From positions 558,001-622,000 of the forward strand of contig NZ_MUNV01000005.1 in NCBI RefSeq assembly GCF_002001125.1: 64,000 nt of DNA, read 5' to 3'. A model generated the notes under the pieces. The model was not told where the DNA came from and did no database searches. It worked only from the letters and a program-made list of their open reading frames with translations. The stretch's first letter is position 1. Each line of letters opens with the position of its first letter. Below, in pieces: positions 1 to 11,151 of the stretch. Both the position numbers and the translations under genes were made by a program. This DNA is from Rhodanobacter sp. B04 (GTDB taxonomy: Bacteria > Pseudomonadota > Gammaproteobacteria > Xanthomonadales > Rhodanobacteraceae).

Positions 1-1692
<1,692 letters not shown>

Positions 1693-1712
1693 GCCGGGCC
1701 TTTTCCGAGATG

Positions 1713-1740
1713 AAAACCGCGCCAACCGGCGCGGTTTTTC
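1713..1740 (+). terminator. Rho-independent terminator of gap
   Basis: A perfect 11-bp stem (AAAACCGCGCC paired with GGCGCGGTTTT) encloses a 4-base loop and ends in TTTTT. It lies 20 bases after the gap stop codon. Confidence 0.92.
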
Positions 1741-1828
1741 GTTGATCGCGCGAATCGTCAATCACCGCCGCGACACCGCCTGCGCAGCGGCGATACGCCG
1801 CACGGGTCGACCGCGGGTACGTCCTATC

Positions 1829-2257
1829 ATGGATGGCATGGACACCTCATCCATCCTCGACGAGGCAGGCATCGCAAGGCTGGTCGACCGCTTCTACGAC
1901 AAGGTCCGTACCGACCCGCTGCTCGGCCCGGTATTCAACGCGGCCGTGCACGACTGGGACGAACACAAGAAGTTACTGACGTCCTTCTGGTGTTCGGTGG
2001 CGTTGCGCGCGAACAGCTACCGCGGCAATCCGATGGGCGTCCATCGCGCTCAGCCGGCGATCCGTCCCGGACATTTCGAACGCTGGCTCGCGCTGTGGCG
2101 AGAGACCACACCCGAAATACTGGATGAGGCCGGTACAGCGCAAATGACCGAATACGCCGAACGTATCGGCCGAAGCCTGCGTCTGGGTCTGAATTTGCCG
2201 GAACATCTGCAAGCACGACCGCTCGGTATCCCGATCGTGGGACAGTCTCGGAAGTGA
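1829..2257 (+). CDS. Group III truncated hemoglobin
   Basis: This 142-residue protein is a truncated 2-over-2 globin, a small cytoplasmic haem protein that binds oxygen or NO. Visible family features are the N-terminal helix LVDRFYDKVRTDPLLGPVF, the SFWCSVAL segment, VHRAQPAI with the likely proximal histidine at about residue 72, and GHFERWLALW. The last pattern (HF-x-RWL) is typical of the group III branch. Two in-frame ATGs nine bases apart are possible starts; the upstream one is used. Physiological role cannot be told from the sequence. A convergent hairpin separates it from tpx. Confidence 0.85.
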   Translation: MDGMDTSSILDEAGIARLVDRFYDKVRTDPLLGPVFNAAVHDWDEHKKLLTSFWCSVALRANSYRGNPMGVHRAQPAIRPGHFERWLALWRETTPEILDEAGTAQMTEYAERIGRSLRLGLNLPEHLQARPLGIPIVGQSRK

Positions 2258-2262
2258 ACCCG

Positions 2263-2291
2263 CAAGGCGTGGGCTCGGTGCCCACGCCTTG
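2263..2291. terminator. Hairpin between convergent globin and tpx genes
   Basis: A perfect 11-bp inverted repeat (CAAGGCGTGGG / CCCACGCCTTG) with a 7-base loop sits between the two convergent genes. There is no T-tract on either strand, so it may act as a weak bidirectional terminator or an mRNA-end stabiliser. Confidence 0.6.
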
Positions 2292-2300
2292 TCCATAGCA

Positions 2301-2801
2301 TCAGCTCAACGCGGCCAAGGCCGCATCATAGTCCGGCTCATGCGCGATCTCGCTGACCAGCTCGGCGTGAATCACGTTGTCATGTGCATCCAGCACCACT
2401 ACCGCGCGTGCGGCCAAGCCAGCCAGCGGGCCGCTGGCAATTGCCACGCCGTAATCGTTGAGGAACTGATGTCCGCGCATCAGCGACAGATTGACCACCC
2501 GGCTCAGCCCTTCGGCACCGCAAAAGCGTGCCTGCGCAAACGGCAGGTCGGCCGAGATGCACAGCACCACGGTGTTGTCGAGCTGGCTGGCCGACTCGTT
2601 GAAATGCCGAACGGACATCGCGCAGGTCGGCGTATCGACGCTCGGAAAAATATTCAGCACCTTGCGCTTGCCCGGAAAATTCGACAGCGTGACGTCGGAC
2701 AAGTCGCCGCCGACCAGGCTGAACGCCGGTGCCGGCGTACCCACCGACGGAAACTGGCCATTGATGCTGATTGGCTGACCCTTGAGCGTGACTGTGGACA
2801 T
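2301..2801 (-). CDS. tpx: Thiol peroxidase (atypical 2-Cys peroxiredoxin)
   Basis: Tpx reduces hydrogen and organic peroxides using thioredoxin. The 166-residue length matches the family. The peroxidatic Cys60 is in [15 protein letters not shown] and the resolving Cys94 in RFCGAEGL, the spacing known from E. coli Tpx. The chosen ATG gives the family-like N-terminus [13 protein letters not shown]. The frame stays open about 74 codons further upstream and there encodes a hydrophobic stretch, which is treated as non-coding here. Monocistronic, facing the globin gene. Confidence 0.96.
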   Translation of the reverse strand: MSTVTLKGQPISINGQFPSVGTPAPAFSLVGGDLSDVTLSNFPGKRKVLNIFPSVDTPTCAMSVRHFNESASQLDNTVVLCISADLPFAQARFCGAEGLSRVVNLSLMRGHQFLNDYGVAIASGPLAGLAARAVVVLDAHDNVIHAELVSEIAHEPDYDAALAALS

Positions 2802-3061
2802 GATGCACCTCGCTAGTAACTGGCTGCTACGGAATCCGGCCTGCAAGTAGAACATGGCCGTGACCAGAAAGACGAGGCCGAACATCGCAGGCATGCCGAA
2901 ACGGAGGGACGCCCACCCCGCGGTCTTGGCCAGTTTCGCCAACGGGGATCGGGCCAGTTCGTCATGCTGGCCTATGGACGAAGAATCAGCCACGAGAACC
3001 GGATGTGGGCCACGCCGGTACAATCACACCTGCGATCCTGCCCAGCCACCTCATCGTCCGC

Positions 3062-3598
3062 ATGCGCAATCCCCTGCAAGAACAGCTGCTCAAAGCCGGC
3101 CTGGTCAACAAGAACAAGGTGGCCCAGGTGGTGCGCGAGCAGACCAAGCAGCGCCAAGGCAAGGCGCCGGTGGCGCCTGCCACCGAGCAGGTCGATGCGC
3201 AGCGGCTGCAGGCGGAGCGTGCCGAGCGCGATCGCGCGCTGGCGGCCGAGCGCAACGCGCAGGCGCGCGCCAACGAGCAGCGCATACAGATCCACCAGAT
3301 CGTCGAGAGCCACAAACAGAAACGCGAAGGCGAGATCGCCTACCGCTTCACCGATGGGGACACGATCCGCAGTGTGCTGGTGAATGAGGCGCTGCGCGCG
3401 CAGTTGGCCAGCGGCACGCTGGTAGTCGTGCGCCACGACCAGGGCTACGAACTGCTACCCCGCGCCGCCGCGGACAAGGTCTACGCACGCGATGCGGCGA
3501 TGATCGTGCTCGACCATGGCCGCAGCACCGCTGCCGGCAACGATAACGACGACGAGTACTACAAGCAATTCCAGGTACCGGACGATCTCATCTGGTAG
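3062..3598 (+). CDS. DUF2058 family protein (YaiL-like)
   Basis: The product is 178 residues long and belongs to the DUF2058 family of nucleoid- or polynucleotide-associated proteins; no biochemical role is established. It starts MRNPLQEQLLKAGLVNKNK, followed by a highly charged helical stretch rich in Arg, Glu and Ala (about residues 30-90) that looks like a coiled coil. A compact C-terminal domain then contains YRFTDGDTIRSVLVNE and ends DDEYYKQFQVPDDLIW. This architecture is the family's usual one. It is followed by a hairpin that separates it from the convergent tyrosine-degradation operon. Confidence 0.88.
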   Translation: MRNPLQEQLLKAGLVNKNKVAQVVREQTKQRQGKAPVAPATEQVDAQRLQAERAERDRALAAERNAQARANEQRIQIHQIVESHKQKREGEIAYRFTDGDTIRSVLVNEALRAQLASGTLVVVRHDQGYELLPRAAADKVYARDAAMIVLDHGRSTAAGNDNDDEYYKQFQVPDDLIW

Positions 3599-3707
3599 CG
3601 GTTGCTCCATCCAAGGATTCCGTTGACCATGCCATCGCCGCGCCAGGCGCTATATGGTGCGCCTTCACAACCCACCGCTCTAACCGCATGTTGCGCGGGC
3701 CCGCCCA

Positions 3708-3734
3708 TGACAGGGCCCGACATGGGCCCTGTCA
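3708..3734. terminator. Hairpin between DUF2058 gene and fah
   Basis: A perfect 11-bp stem (TGACAGGGCCC / GGGCCCTGTCA) has a 5-base loop. It lies between convergent stop codons, ten bases past the end of fah on that strand. There is no T-tract, so a shared bidirectional terminator is likely but unproven. Confidence 0.55.
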
Positions 3735-3743
3735 ATGATGGCA

Positions 3744-4730
3744 TCAGCCTTGGTAAGGCACGACCTGCTGCTCGATCGAACCGAAGATCGAAGCGCCCAT
3801 GGCATCGGTGATATCGATCTTCAGGCGGTCGCCAAACTTCAGGAACGGCGTGCTCGGCTGGCCGTCGCGCAATGTCTCGACCGTGCGCTGCTCGGCCAGG
3901 CACGACGCACCCTTGCCGGTGTCCTCGTTCGCGATGGTGCCCGAGCCGACGATCGTGCCGGCGGTCAGCGGCCGCGTCTTCGCCACGTGGGCGACCAACT
4001 CGGCAAAGCTGAACTGCATGTCGACGCCGCACTCGGCCTCGCCGAACCACGCACCGTTCAGCCAGGTGCGCATCGGCAGGTGCAGCTTGTCGCCCTGCCA
4101 CGCGTCGCCCAATTCATCCGGTGTCACCAGCACCGGCGACAGCGCCGAACGCGGCTTGGACTGCAGGAAGCCGAAGCCCTTGGCCAGTTCGTTCGGGATC
4201 AACCCGCGCAGGCTCACGTCGTTGACCAGGCCGACCAGCTGGATGTGCTCCGACGCCTGCGCCGGCGTCACCGTCATCGGCACGTCGTCGGTGATCACGA
4301 TCACTTCGGCTTCCAGGTCGATGCCGTAATCCTCGCTGGGCACGACGACCGGATCGCGCGGACCGAGAAAGCCGGCGCTGGTCGCCTGGTACATCAGCGG
4401 ATCGGTGTAGAACGACTTCGGCACCTCGGCACCGCGGGCGCGGCGCACGCGCTCGACGTGCGGAAGGTAGGCCGAACCGTCGACGAACTCATACGCGCGC
4501 GGCAGCGGCGAGGCGAGTGCCGTCATGTCCAACGCAAACGCGCCGCTGGCCCTGCCCTCGTTCAATTCGTCCGACAACGCGTTCAGCCGCGGCGCACTGT
4601 TGGACCAGTCGTCCAGCGCGGCCTGCAAGGTCGGCGCGATGGCGCCGGCCTTCACCGCCTTGGTCAGATCGCGGCTGACCACGATCAGCGTACCGTCGCG
4701 GCCGCCTTCCTTAAGACTTCCCAGCTTCAT
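3744..4730 (-). CDS. fah: Fumarylacetoacetate hydrolase family protein (tyrosine degradation)
   Basis: The probable job is the last step of tyrosine breakdown, hydrolysis of fumarylacetoacetate to fumarate and acetoacetate. The protein has 328 residues, the length of the short bacterial form. It has an N-terminal FAH_N-like part (to about residue 80) and a C-terminal catalytic FAA_hydrolase domain. That domain holds the acidic metal-binding motif GIDLEAEVIVI near residue 135 and VGSGTIANEDTGKGASCL. It starts 34 bases after hmgA with a GGAG ribosome site. Being third in an hppD-hmgA-fah operon makes the assignment strong; no maleylacetoacetate isomerase gene is seen in the window. Confidence 0.93.
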   Translation of the reverse strand: MKLGSLKEGGRDGTLIVVSRDLTKAVKAGAIAPTLQAALDDWSNSAPRLNALSDELNEGRASGAFALDMTALASPLPRAYEFVDGSAYLPHVERVRRARGAEVPKSFYTDPLMYQATSAGFLGPRDPVVVPSEDYGIDLEAEVIVITDDVPMTVTPAQASEHIQLVGLVNDVSLRGLIPNELAKGFGFLQSKPRSALSPVLVTPDELGDAWQGDKLHLPMRTWLNGAWFGEAECGVDMQFSFAELVAHVAKTRPLTAGTIVGSGTIANEDTGKGASCLAEQRTVETLRDGQPSTPFLKFGDRLKIDITDAMGASIFGSIEQQVVPYQG

Positions 4731-4764
4731 GTGTTTCTCCAGACAGAACGGTGCGGCGAATGAC

Positions 4765-6123
4765 TTACGCCTGCGACGGATCGAAATGCTTGCGGATGCC
4801 CTGCCAGCATTCGTGATAATTGCCCTGCAGCTGCGGGGATGCCAGTGCCTGCTGCGTGGGCCGGATCACCTTGCGCGTCTCGAACATGAAGGCCATGGTG
4901 CCGCCGATCACGTCCGGCTTCGACAGGTCGGCCGCCGAGGCCTTCTCGAACGTGGCCGCATCCGGGCCGTGCCCGCTCATGCAATTGTGCAGCGAGGCGC
5001 CACCGGGCAGGAAGCCTTCGGCCTTGGCGTCGTACACGCCGGTGATCAGGCCCATGAATTCGCTGGCCACGTTGCGGTGGAACCACGGCGGACGGAACGT
5101 GTGCTGCGCCACCAGCCAGCGCGGTGGGAAGATCGCAAAATCGATGTTCGCCGTTCCAGCGGTGTCGCTCGGCGCGGTCAACACGGTGAAGATCGACGGG
5201 TCGGGATGGTCGTAGCTGATCGAACCGATCGTGTTGAAGCGGCGCAGGTCGTATTTGTACGGCGCGTAGTTGCCGTGCCAGGCGACCACATCGAGCGGCG
5301 AGTGGCCGATCTTTGCCGACCACAGCGCGCCCTGGAATTTCGCGATCAGCTCGAACGCGCCTTCGACGTCTTCGTACGCCGCATGCGGGGTGAGGAAGTC
5401 GCGCGTATTGGCCAGGCAGTTCGACCCGATCGGACCCAGATCCGGCAGGCGCAGCAGCGCGCCGAAGTTCTCGCAGATATAGCCGCGTGCCGCTCCTGCG
5501 CTTCCTGCGCCCGCGGCACTCGCACTTCCATGTGCATCGGCCTCGCTGTCCACCAGTTCCACGCGAAAGCGCACGCCGCGCGGGATCACCGCGATCTCCT
5601 GCGGCTCTACGTCCAGCACGCCCAGCTCGGTGGCCAGTCGCAAGGCGCCTTGCTGCGGCACGATCAGCAGCTCGCCATCGGCGTCGTAGAAAAACCGCCC
5701 CTGCATCGAACGGTTCGCCGTATAGACATGGATACCCATGCCGGCATGCTCGCTGGCACTGCCGTTGCCGGCCAGCGTCACCAGGCCATCGACGAAATCC
5801 GTCGGCCGGGACGGCATCGGCGACGGATTCCAGCGCAGCTGGTTCGGCGTGGCCGGTGCCTCGTCGAAACGGTTATGGAACGTGGCATGCGCCAGCGGCT
5901 CGAATGGCTGATGCACTGCCGCCGGACGGATCCGGTACAGCCAGCTGCGTCGGTTGCTGTGGCGCGGCGCGGTGAATGCGGTGCCCGACAACTGCTCCGC
6001 ATACAGCCCATGCGCCACCCGCTGTGGCGAGTTCTGTCCCTCCGGAAGCACGCCAGCGATCGCCTCGCTGGCGAACTCGTTGCCGAAGCCGGATTGGTAA
6101 CCGTTGCTGACCATCGTCCCCAT
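4765..6123 (-). CDS. hmgA: Homogentisate 1,2-dioxygenase
   Basis: HmgA opens the aromatic ring of homogentisate to give maleylacetoacetate, using Fe(II) and oxygen. The 452-residue length suits the family. Recognisable segments include [13 protein letters not shown] at the N-terminus, RGVRFRVEL in the cupin core, [16 protein letters not shown], and [16 protein letters not shown], where the His and Glu are iron ligands in the family. A short Ala/Gly-rich insertion (around residues 208-218) is a local oddity with no known function. It lies 11 bases after hppD with a clear GGAG ribosome site, so the two are surely co-transcribed. Confidence 0.97.
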   Translation of the reverse strand: MGTMVSNGYQSGFGNEFASEAIAGVLPEGQNSPQRVAHGLYAEQLSGTAFTAPRHSNRRSWLYRIRPAAVHQPFEPLAHATFHNRFDEAPATPNQLRWNPSPMPSRPTDFVDGLVTLAGNGSASEHAGMGIHVYTANRSMQGRFFYDADGELLIVPQQGALRLATELGVLDVEPQEIAVIPRGVRFRVELVDSEADAHGSASAAGAGSAGAARGYICENFGALLRLPDLGPIGSNCLANTRDFLTPHAAYEDVEGAFELIAKFQGALWSAKIGHSPLDVVAWHGNYAPYKYDLRRFNTIGSISYDHPDPSIFTVLTAPSDTAGTANIDFAIFPPRWLVAQHTFRPPWFHRNVASEFMGLITGVYDAKAEGFLPGGASLHNCMSGHGPDAATFEKASAADLSKPDVIGGTMAFMFETRKVIRPTQQALASPQLQGNYHECWQGIRKHFDPSQA

Positions 6124-6134
6124 GTAGCCGCTCC

Positions 6135-7229
6135 TTACAGGAATCCGCGCTTCATCTGGTCGCGCTCGATCGACTCGAACAGCGCCTGGAAATTGCCTTC
6201 GCCGAAGCCTTCGTTGCCCTTGCGCTGGATGATCTCGAAGAAGATCGGGCCGATCGCGTTCTGGGTGAAGATCTGCAGCAGCTTGCGCTGCTTGGTCTCC
6301 AGGTCGGCGTCGATCAGGATCTTGTTCTTCGCCAGCCGCGGTACGTCTTCACCGTGATTCGGCACACGCACGTCGATCACTTCGAAGTACGCGTCCGGTG
6401 TATCGAGAAACTCCACGCCAGCGGCGCGCATTTTTTCCACCGTGGTGTAGATGTCGTCGGTGAAGCAGGCGATGTGCTGGATGCCTTCGCCGTGATACGC
6501 GTCGAGGTATTCGTTGATCTGGCTCTTCGGGTCACTGGATTCATTGAGCGGAATGCGCACCACGCCATCCGGCGCGGTCATCGCCTTCGACACCAGGCCG
6601 GTCTTGGCGCCCTTGATGTCGAAGTAGCGGATCTCGCGGAAGTTGAACAACCGCTCGTAGTAATCCGACCACTTCTGCATGTTGCCGAAGTACAGGTTGT
6701 GGGTCAGGTGATCGATGAAGGTCAGACCGAAGCCGGCCGGGTTTTGATCGGCACCTTCGATCGGCGCGTAGTCGGCGTCGTAGATGCTGCCGGCGCTGCC
6801 GTAACGATCGATCAGGTACAGCATGCAGTCGCCGATGCCCTTCACCACCGGCGCATTCACCGCCTTGCTGTCGGCCTTGTCGGTCACCGCCTCGCCACCG
6901 TTGCCGAGTACCGTGGCCAGCACATCGCCGGATGGTTTCTTGAAGCGGATCGCGAACCCGCAGGCGCTGGGGCCGTGCTTTCCGGCGAACTCGGCAGCGA
7001 ACGAATCCGGGTCTTCATTGACCAGGAAGTTCACGCCATTCTGCCGGTACACGGTGATCGGCCGTGCCTTGTGCTTGAGCACGGCCGTGAAGCCCATGCG
7101 CTTGAACAGGTCGTGCAGCTCGCCGGCGCGCCCCGTGGGCGCGGCGAACTCGACGAACTCGAAACCGTCGATACCCATCGGGTTCTCGAAGGTGGTGACC
7201 TGCATGCCAAGGTTCGGCTGGGCGTTCAT
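6135..7229 (-). CDS. hppD: 4-hydroxyphenylpyruvate dioxygenase
   Basis: This Fe(II) enzyme converts 4-hydroxyphenylpyruvate to homogentisate, the second step of tyrosine breakdown. The 364-residue protein carries two VOC-type modules. The catalytic C-terminal module shows the metal-binding pieces [20 protein letters not shown] and [12 protein letters not shown], which supply the two His and one Glu. The start has an AGGAG ribosome site seven bases upstream. It is the first gene of the hppD-hmgA-fah operon. Its promoter contains a palindrome that probably binds the MarR protein encoded divergently. Confidence 0.97.
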   Translation of the reverse strand: MNAQPNLGMQVTTFENPMGIDGFEFVEFAAPTGRAGELHDLFKRMGFTAVLKHKARPITVYRQNGVNFLVNEDPDSFAAEFAGKHGPSACGFAIRFKKPSGDVLATVLGNGGEAVTDKADSKAVNAPVVKGIGDCMLYLIDRYGSAGSIYDADYAPIEGADQNPAGFGLTFIDHLTHNLYFGNMQKWSDYYERLFNFREIRYFDIKGAKTGLVSKAMTAPDGVVRIPLNESSDPKSQINEYLDAYHGEGIQHIACFTDDIYTTVEKMRAAGVEFLDTPDAYFEVIDVRVPNHGEDVPRLAKNKILIDADLETKQRKLLQIFTQNAIGPIFFEIIQRKGNEGFGEGNFQALFESIERDQMKRGFL

Positions 7230-7297
7230 GGCGCTCTCCTGTGTGTCGGTGCACGATGGCCGGCACGCGAGCGTGCCACCATCGGGATAATCCTCAC

Positions 7298-7326
7298 GTT
7301 ATAGTTTCATATGAAACCATTTGCAA
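7298..7326 (-). promoter_or_regulatory. hppD promoter with an operator palindrome in its spacer
   Basis: On the minus strand a -35-like TTGCAA (7321-7326) and a -10-like TATAAC (7298-7303) are separated by exactly 17 bp. The spacer contains a perfect 14-bp palindrome, GTTTCATATGAAAC (7304-7317). On the plus strand TATAGT (7300-7305) could serve as a -10 box for the MarR gene. A regulator dimer bound here would block both directions. The elements are read directly; binding by the adjacent MarR protein is inference. Confidence 0.8.
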
Positions 7327-7340
7327 GGAACACCGCCGCA

Positions 7341-7811
7341 ATGCCTGCCAAACGCCAGCCTGTCCCCGCCACTGCCGAGCACGCCCCGCTGCAGCTGGAG
7401 CATTTCCTGCCCTACCGGCTGTCGATCCTGTCCAACACGATCAGCCAGGCGATCGCCGACGACTACCAGCGCCGCTACGACATCTCGGTGACCGAGTGGC
7501 GGGTAATGGCGGTACTGGCCCGTTTCGACGGGCTGTCCGCGCGCGAAGTGGCCGAGCGCACCGCGATGGACAAGGTGGCGGTGAGCCGTGCGCTGGCGCG
7601 GCTGGTCGAGGCCGGGCGGGTCAGCCGCGCGATCCACGACGACGACAAGCGCCGCTCGGTACTCAGCCTCACCGAGGCAGGTTGGGTCATGCACGATGAG
7701 GTCGCACCGATGGCGCGTGCGCGCGAACGCGAGGTACTGGCGAGGCTCGACGCCGAGGAACGCCTTTGGCTGGAACGCATCCTCGACAAACTGCAACCGG
7801 CGAAGCCCTGA
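7341..7811 (+). CDS. MarR family transcriptional regulator of tyrosine degradation
   Basis: The product (156 residues) has the MarR winged-helix fold. SVTEWRVMAVLARFDGLSAREVAERTAMDKVAVSRALARL contributes the recognition region (stated here only as landmarks SVTEWRVM and MDKVAVSRALARL), followed by the wing DDDKRRSVLSLTEAG. An ATG 30 bases upstream lies inside the operator palindrome; the downstream ATG is chosen because AAGGA precedes it at a suitable distance and the operator then stays outside the gene. It diverges from hppD. Repression of the operon with relief by a pathway intermediate is the likely mode, by analogy with other MarR proteins. Confidence 0.88.
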   Translation: MPAKRQPVPATAEHAPLQLEHFLPYRLSILSNTISQAIADDYQRRYDISVTEWRVMAVLARFDGLSAREVAERTAMDKVAVSRALARLVEAGRVSRAIHDDDKRRSVLSLTEAGWVMHDEVAPMARAREREVLARLDAEERLWLERILDKLQPAKP

Positions 7812-7819
7812 ATGCTGCG

Positions 7820-7852
7820 CCAGGAAGGGCGGCCCATGGCTGCCCTTCCTGG
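7820..7852. terminator. Hairpin between marR and the first POT gene
   Basis: A perfect 11-bp stem (CCAGGAAGGGC / GCCCTTCCTGG) with an 11-base loop lies between convergent genes. It lacks a T-run, so it is a probable but weak bidirectional terminator. Confidence 0.6.
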
Positions 7853-7873
7853 TGGCGATTCAACCCGACTGGA

Positions 7874-9382
7874 TCAGCGTATGCCGTGCATCAGCCGGTT
7901 GATCAACGGCGCGACCAGGAACAGCAGGATGCCGCCACCCAGCAGGATCCAGAAACCCATGGTGTAGCCGGACAAGGCCGAGCCCACGGTCATGCCGCTC
8001 TCGCCGCTGACATGTCCGGCGAACAGGCCGGCCAGGTTGTTGCCGATGGCGGTGGACAGGAACCAGCCGCCCATGCCGAGTCCGACCAGCCGCACCGGCG
8101 CCAGCTTGGTCACCATCGACAGGCCGATCGGCGACAGGCACAGTTCCCCGGCGGTCTGTAGCACGTAGCACAGCACCAGCGTCCACAACGGGATCATGCC
8201 GTCGTCGCCGACCAGGCTGGACAGGGCGTACATAAGCACGGCGAAACCCAACGCGTTGCCGATCAGGCCGAGCCCGAACTTGCGCGGAATCGAGGGCTCG
8301 ATGCGACGCTTGTCCAGCCACGCCCACACCAGCGTCACCAGCGGCGCCAGCAGCACGATGGCGACCGGATTGACCGACTGGAACCAGCCGATCGGGAACT
8401 CCCAGCCACCGAACATCCGGCGATCGACGATGTGCTGGGCGAGGAAGTTGAACGAACTTCCCGCCTGCTCGAAGAACATCCAGAACAGCACGTTGAAGGT
8501 GAAGATGATCAGCATCGCGATCACCCGCTGGATCTGCACCCGGCCGGTGCGGATCGCCTCGACCACCAGCATCACGCCCACGCCGAGGAACAGCGCGGTC
8601 AGCAGCCACTGCAACACCACGGCGCCGGCCTTGTCCATCAGCAGGTAGACCGACGGAACCGCCACCAGCACACCCAGCGCGACGTAGACCACGCGCATCG
8701 GGCTGGCGATTTCCGGCGCCGGCATGCCGACGTGGCCGAGCTGGCGACGACCGAACCAGAACCACACCAGGCTGATCAGCATGCCGACACCCGAAGCGGC
8801 GAACACCACGTGGTAGTTCTGGTGGCCTGGCGTGCCGAATACCTTGGTCGCCAGCATGCTGGTCAGCACCGGCGCGATCAGCGCACCGGCATTGATGCCC
8901 ATGTAGAACAGGGTGAAGCCTCGATCGCGACGCGAATCGCCCGGCGCATACAGCTGCCCGACCATCGAGGAAATGTTCGGCTTGAACAGGCCGTTGCCGA
9001 CGATGATCGTGGCCAGCCCGAGCATGAAGGTCGAGTGGTTCGGCACCATCACCATGAACAGGCCGGCCGCCATCACCACCGCGCCGAGCAGGATCGAGCG
9101 CTGGTAGCCGATGATCTTGTCGGCCACGTAACCGCCAAACACGGCGGTGGCATACACCAGCGCCAGGTAGGCGCCGTAGGTGCGGCTGGCCGAGGCCTGG
9201 CCGGCGCTGTCGCCATCGAAGAACTGCGCCACGATGTACAGGGTCAGCGCCCAGCGCATGCCGTAGAACGCGAAGCGCTCCCAGAACTCGGCCATGAACA
9301 GCATCCACAGCGGCCGCGGATGGCCCAGCAACTGCGGATAATCGGGCGCGGCGCGCGGCGTCGTGTCGGTGGTCTGGCTCAT
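7874..9382 (-). CDS. POT family proton-dependent oligopeptide transporter
   Basis: This 502-residue inner-membrane protein of the major facilitator superfamily imports di- and tripeptides with protons. The N-terminal helix has the POT proton-coupling motif EFWERFAFYG (ExxER). Other family landmarks are GGYVADKIIGYQRSILLGA and GNGLFKPNISSMVGQLY. About 12-14 hydrophobic helices are visible. It is a close paralogue of the next gene downstream on the plus map, sharing whole motifs. The location beside tyrosine and tryptophan breakdown genes suggests feeding of peptide-derived amino acids, which is inference. Confidence 0.93.
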   Translation of the reverse strand: MSQTTDTTPRAAPDYPQLLGHPRPLWMLFMAEFWERFAFYGMRWALTLYIVAQFFDGDSAGQASASRTYGAYLALVYATAVFGGYVADKIIGYQRSILLGAVVMAAGLFMVMVPNHSTFMLGLATIIVGNGLFKPNISSMVGQLYAPGDSRRDRGFTLFYMGINAGALIAPVLTSMLATKVFGTPGHQNYHVVFAASGVGMLISLVWFWFGRRQLGHVGMPAPEIASPMRVVYVALGVLVAVPSVYLLMDKAGAVVLQWLLTALFLGVGVMLVVEAIRTGRVQIQRVIAMLIIFTFNVLFWMFFEQAGSSFNFLAQHIVDRRMFGGWEFPIGWFQSVNPVAIVLLAPLVTLVWAWLDKRRIEPSIPRKFGLGLIGNALGFAVLMYALSSLVGDDGMIPLWTLVLCYVLQTAGELCLSPIGLSMVTKLAPVRLVGLGMGGWFLSTAIGNNLAGLFAGHVSGESGMTVGSALSGYTMGFWILLGGGILLFLVAPLINRLMHGIR

Positions 9383-9523
9383 GGGGTTTCCTGCTGGCGG
9401 GTCGGCACGTCACGTGCGGATACGTAAATTTTTGCGAAAGGTGTAACCGCTGAGCGCCGTTGGCGTCAAATGCAGTGCAGCACGATGCGTCGGTTTCGCG
9501 CCGGAATGCGCGCGACAAAACGA

Positions 9524-9551
9524 AGAAGGGCGACCCGAGGGCCGCCCTTCT
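9524..9551 (-). terminator. Rho-independent terminator of the second POT gene
   Basis: On the minus strand a 9-bp stem (AGAAGGGCG / CGCCCTTCT) with a 10-base loop is followed by TCGTTTTG. It lies 23 bases past the stop codon of the upstream transporter gene and would separate the two paralogues into independent transcripts. Confidence 0.8.
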
Positions 9552-9573
9552 CATGCCGATGGCGGGCGCCCGG

Positions 9574-11073
9574 TCAGCGCACGCCGTGCATCAGCTTGTT
9601 GATCAGCGGCGAGATCAGCAACAGCAGCCCGCCCGAGCCGGCCAGCAACCAGAAGCTGAAAGTGAAGCCGCTCAGCGCCGAACCGACGGTCATGCCGCTG
9701 TCGCCGCTGATATGCCCGGCCAGCAGGCCGGACAGGTTGCCGCCCACCGCCAGCGACAGGAACCAGCCGCCCATCGCCAGACCGACCAGCCGCGGCGGCG
9801 CCAGCTTGGTCACCATGGAAAGTCCGATCGGCGACAGGCACAGCTCGCCCACCGTCTGCAGCACGTAGCACAGCACCAGCGGCCAGAACGGAATCAGGCC
9901 GTGTGCACCGAGCAGTCGCGACAAGGCATACATCAGCACCGCAAAACCCAGTCCGTTGAAAATCAGGCCAAGGCCGAACTTGCGCGGGATCGACGGCTCG
10001 CTCCGGCGCGCCGCCAGGAAACTCCAGACCACGGTGACGATCGGTGCCAGCACGATGATCGCCAGCGGGCTCACCGACTGGAACCAGCCCACCGGGAATA
10101 CCCAGCCGCCGAACATCTTCCGGTCGACCAGGTTCTCCGCCAGGAAATTGAACGAGGTGCCGAGCTGAAAATAGAACATCCAGAACAGGATGTTGAAGGC
10201 GAAGATGACCAGCATCGCCAGCACCCGATCGACCTGCACCCGGCCATGCCTGACCGCCTCGACCAGCAGCATCGCCGCCGCGCCGGCGAACAGCGCCCCC
10301 AGCATCCACGACAGACCGGTGGTGACGAACGCCAGCAGCAGGTATACCAGCGGCACCGCGACGAGCATGCCCAGCAACACCCACGCCACGCGCATCCGGC
10401 TGGCCGCCTCCGGCGCAGGGCGACCCACGCCCTGCAGGCCACGCCGTCCGAACCAGAACCACAGCAGGCTGAGCAACATGCCGACGCCGGCGGCACCGAA
10501 CACGATCCGGTAGTTCTGCTGCATCGGCGTGTCGGTGAAATAGCTGGCCATCCAGCCGGTCAACAGCGGCGCCAGCAACGCGCCGCCGTTGATGCCCATG
10601 TAGAACAAGGTGAAGCCGCGATCGCGCCGCGGATCATCGCGGCCGTACAGCTGGCCCACCATCGAGGAAATGTTCGGCTTGAACAGGCCATTGCCGACGA
10701 TCACCATCGCCAGCCCGAGCAGGAACACGTCGCGACTGGGCAACATCACCACGAACAGGCCCAGCGCCATCACCAGCGCACCGAGCAGGATCGATCGCTG
10801 GTAGCCGATGATACGGTCGGCCACGTAGCCGCCGAATATGCTGGAAGCGTAGATGAGTGCGGTATACGCACCGAAGATGCTGCTGGCCCAGGCCTCGCCG
10901 GACGCGTCGCCATTGTAGAAATGCGCCACGATGTACAGCGCCAGCGCCCAGCTCACGCTGTAGAACGCGAAGCGCTCCCAGAACTCGGTCATGAACAGCA
11001 TCCACAATGGACGCGGGTGGCCGAGCATTTGCGGATAGTCCGGCGCGGCGCTTGTCTCGACAGTCTGGTTCAT
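9574..11073 (-). CDS. POT family proton-dependent oligopeptide transporter (tandem paralogue)
   Basis: This 499-residue membrane protein is a second POT family peptide importer. It shares with its neighbour the opening DYPQMLGHPRPLWMLFM, the proton-coupling motif EFWERFAFYS, and GNGLFKPNISSMVGQLYG. The start with AGGGA just upstream is preferred over an in-frame codon seven residues earlier. The two genes clearly arose by tandem duplication but have diverged in many helices. A terminator after this gene suggests separate expression. Different peptide preferences are possible but cannot be read from the sequence. Confidence 0.92.
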   Translation of the reverse strand: MNQTVETSAAPDYPQMLGHPRPLWMLFMTEFWERFAFYSVSWALALYIVAHFYNGDASGEAWASSIFGAYTALIYASSIFGGYVADRIIGYQRSILLGALVMALGLFVVMLPSRDVFLLGLAMVIVGNGLFKPNISSMVGQLYGRDDPRRDRGFTLFYMGINGGALLAPLLTGWMASYFTDTPMQQNYRIVFGAAGVGMLLSLLWFWFGRRGLQGVGRPAPEAASRMRVAWVLLGMLVAVPLVYLLLAFVTTGLSWMLGALFAGAAAMLLVEAVRHGRVQVDRVLAMLVIFAFNILFWMFYFQLGTSFNFLAENLVDRKMFGGWVFPVGWFQSVSPLAIIVLAPIVTVVWSFLAARRSEPSIPRKFGLGLIFNGLGFAVLMYALSRLLGAHGLIPFWPLVLCYVLQTVGELCLSPIGLSMVTKLAPPRLVGLAMGGWFLSLAVGGNLSGLLAGHISGDSGMTVGSALSGFTFSFWLLAGSGGLLLLISPLINKLMHGVR

Positions 11074-11151
11074 GGATTTCCCTGGGCGATTCATCTCGGA
11101 AAGTGCAAGCCGCCGCTCGCTCGCGCGAGGTCAGCGACGCCGTCGCGCAGC

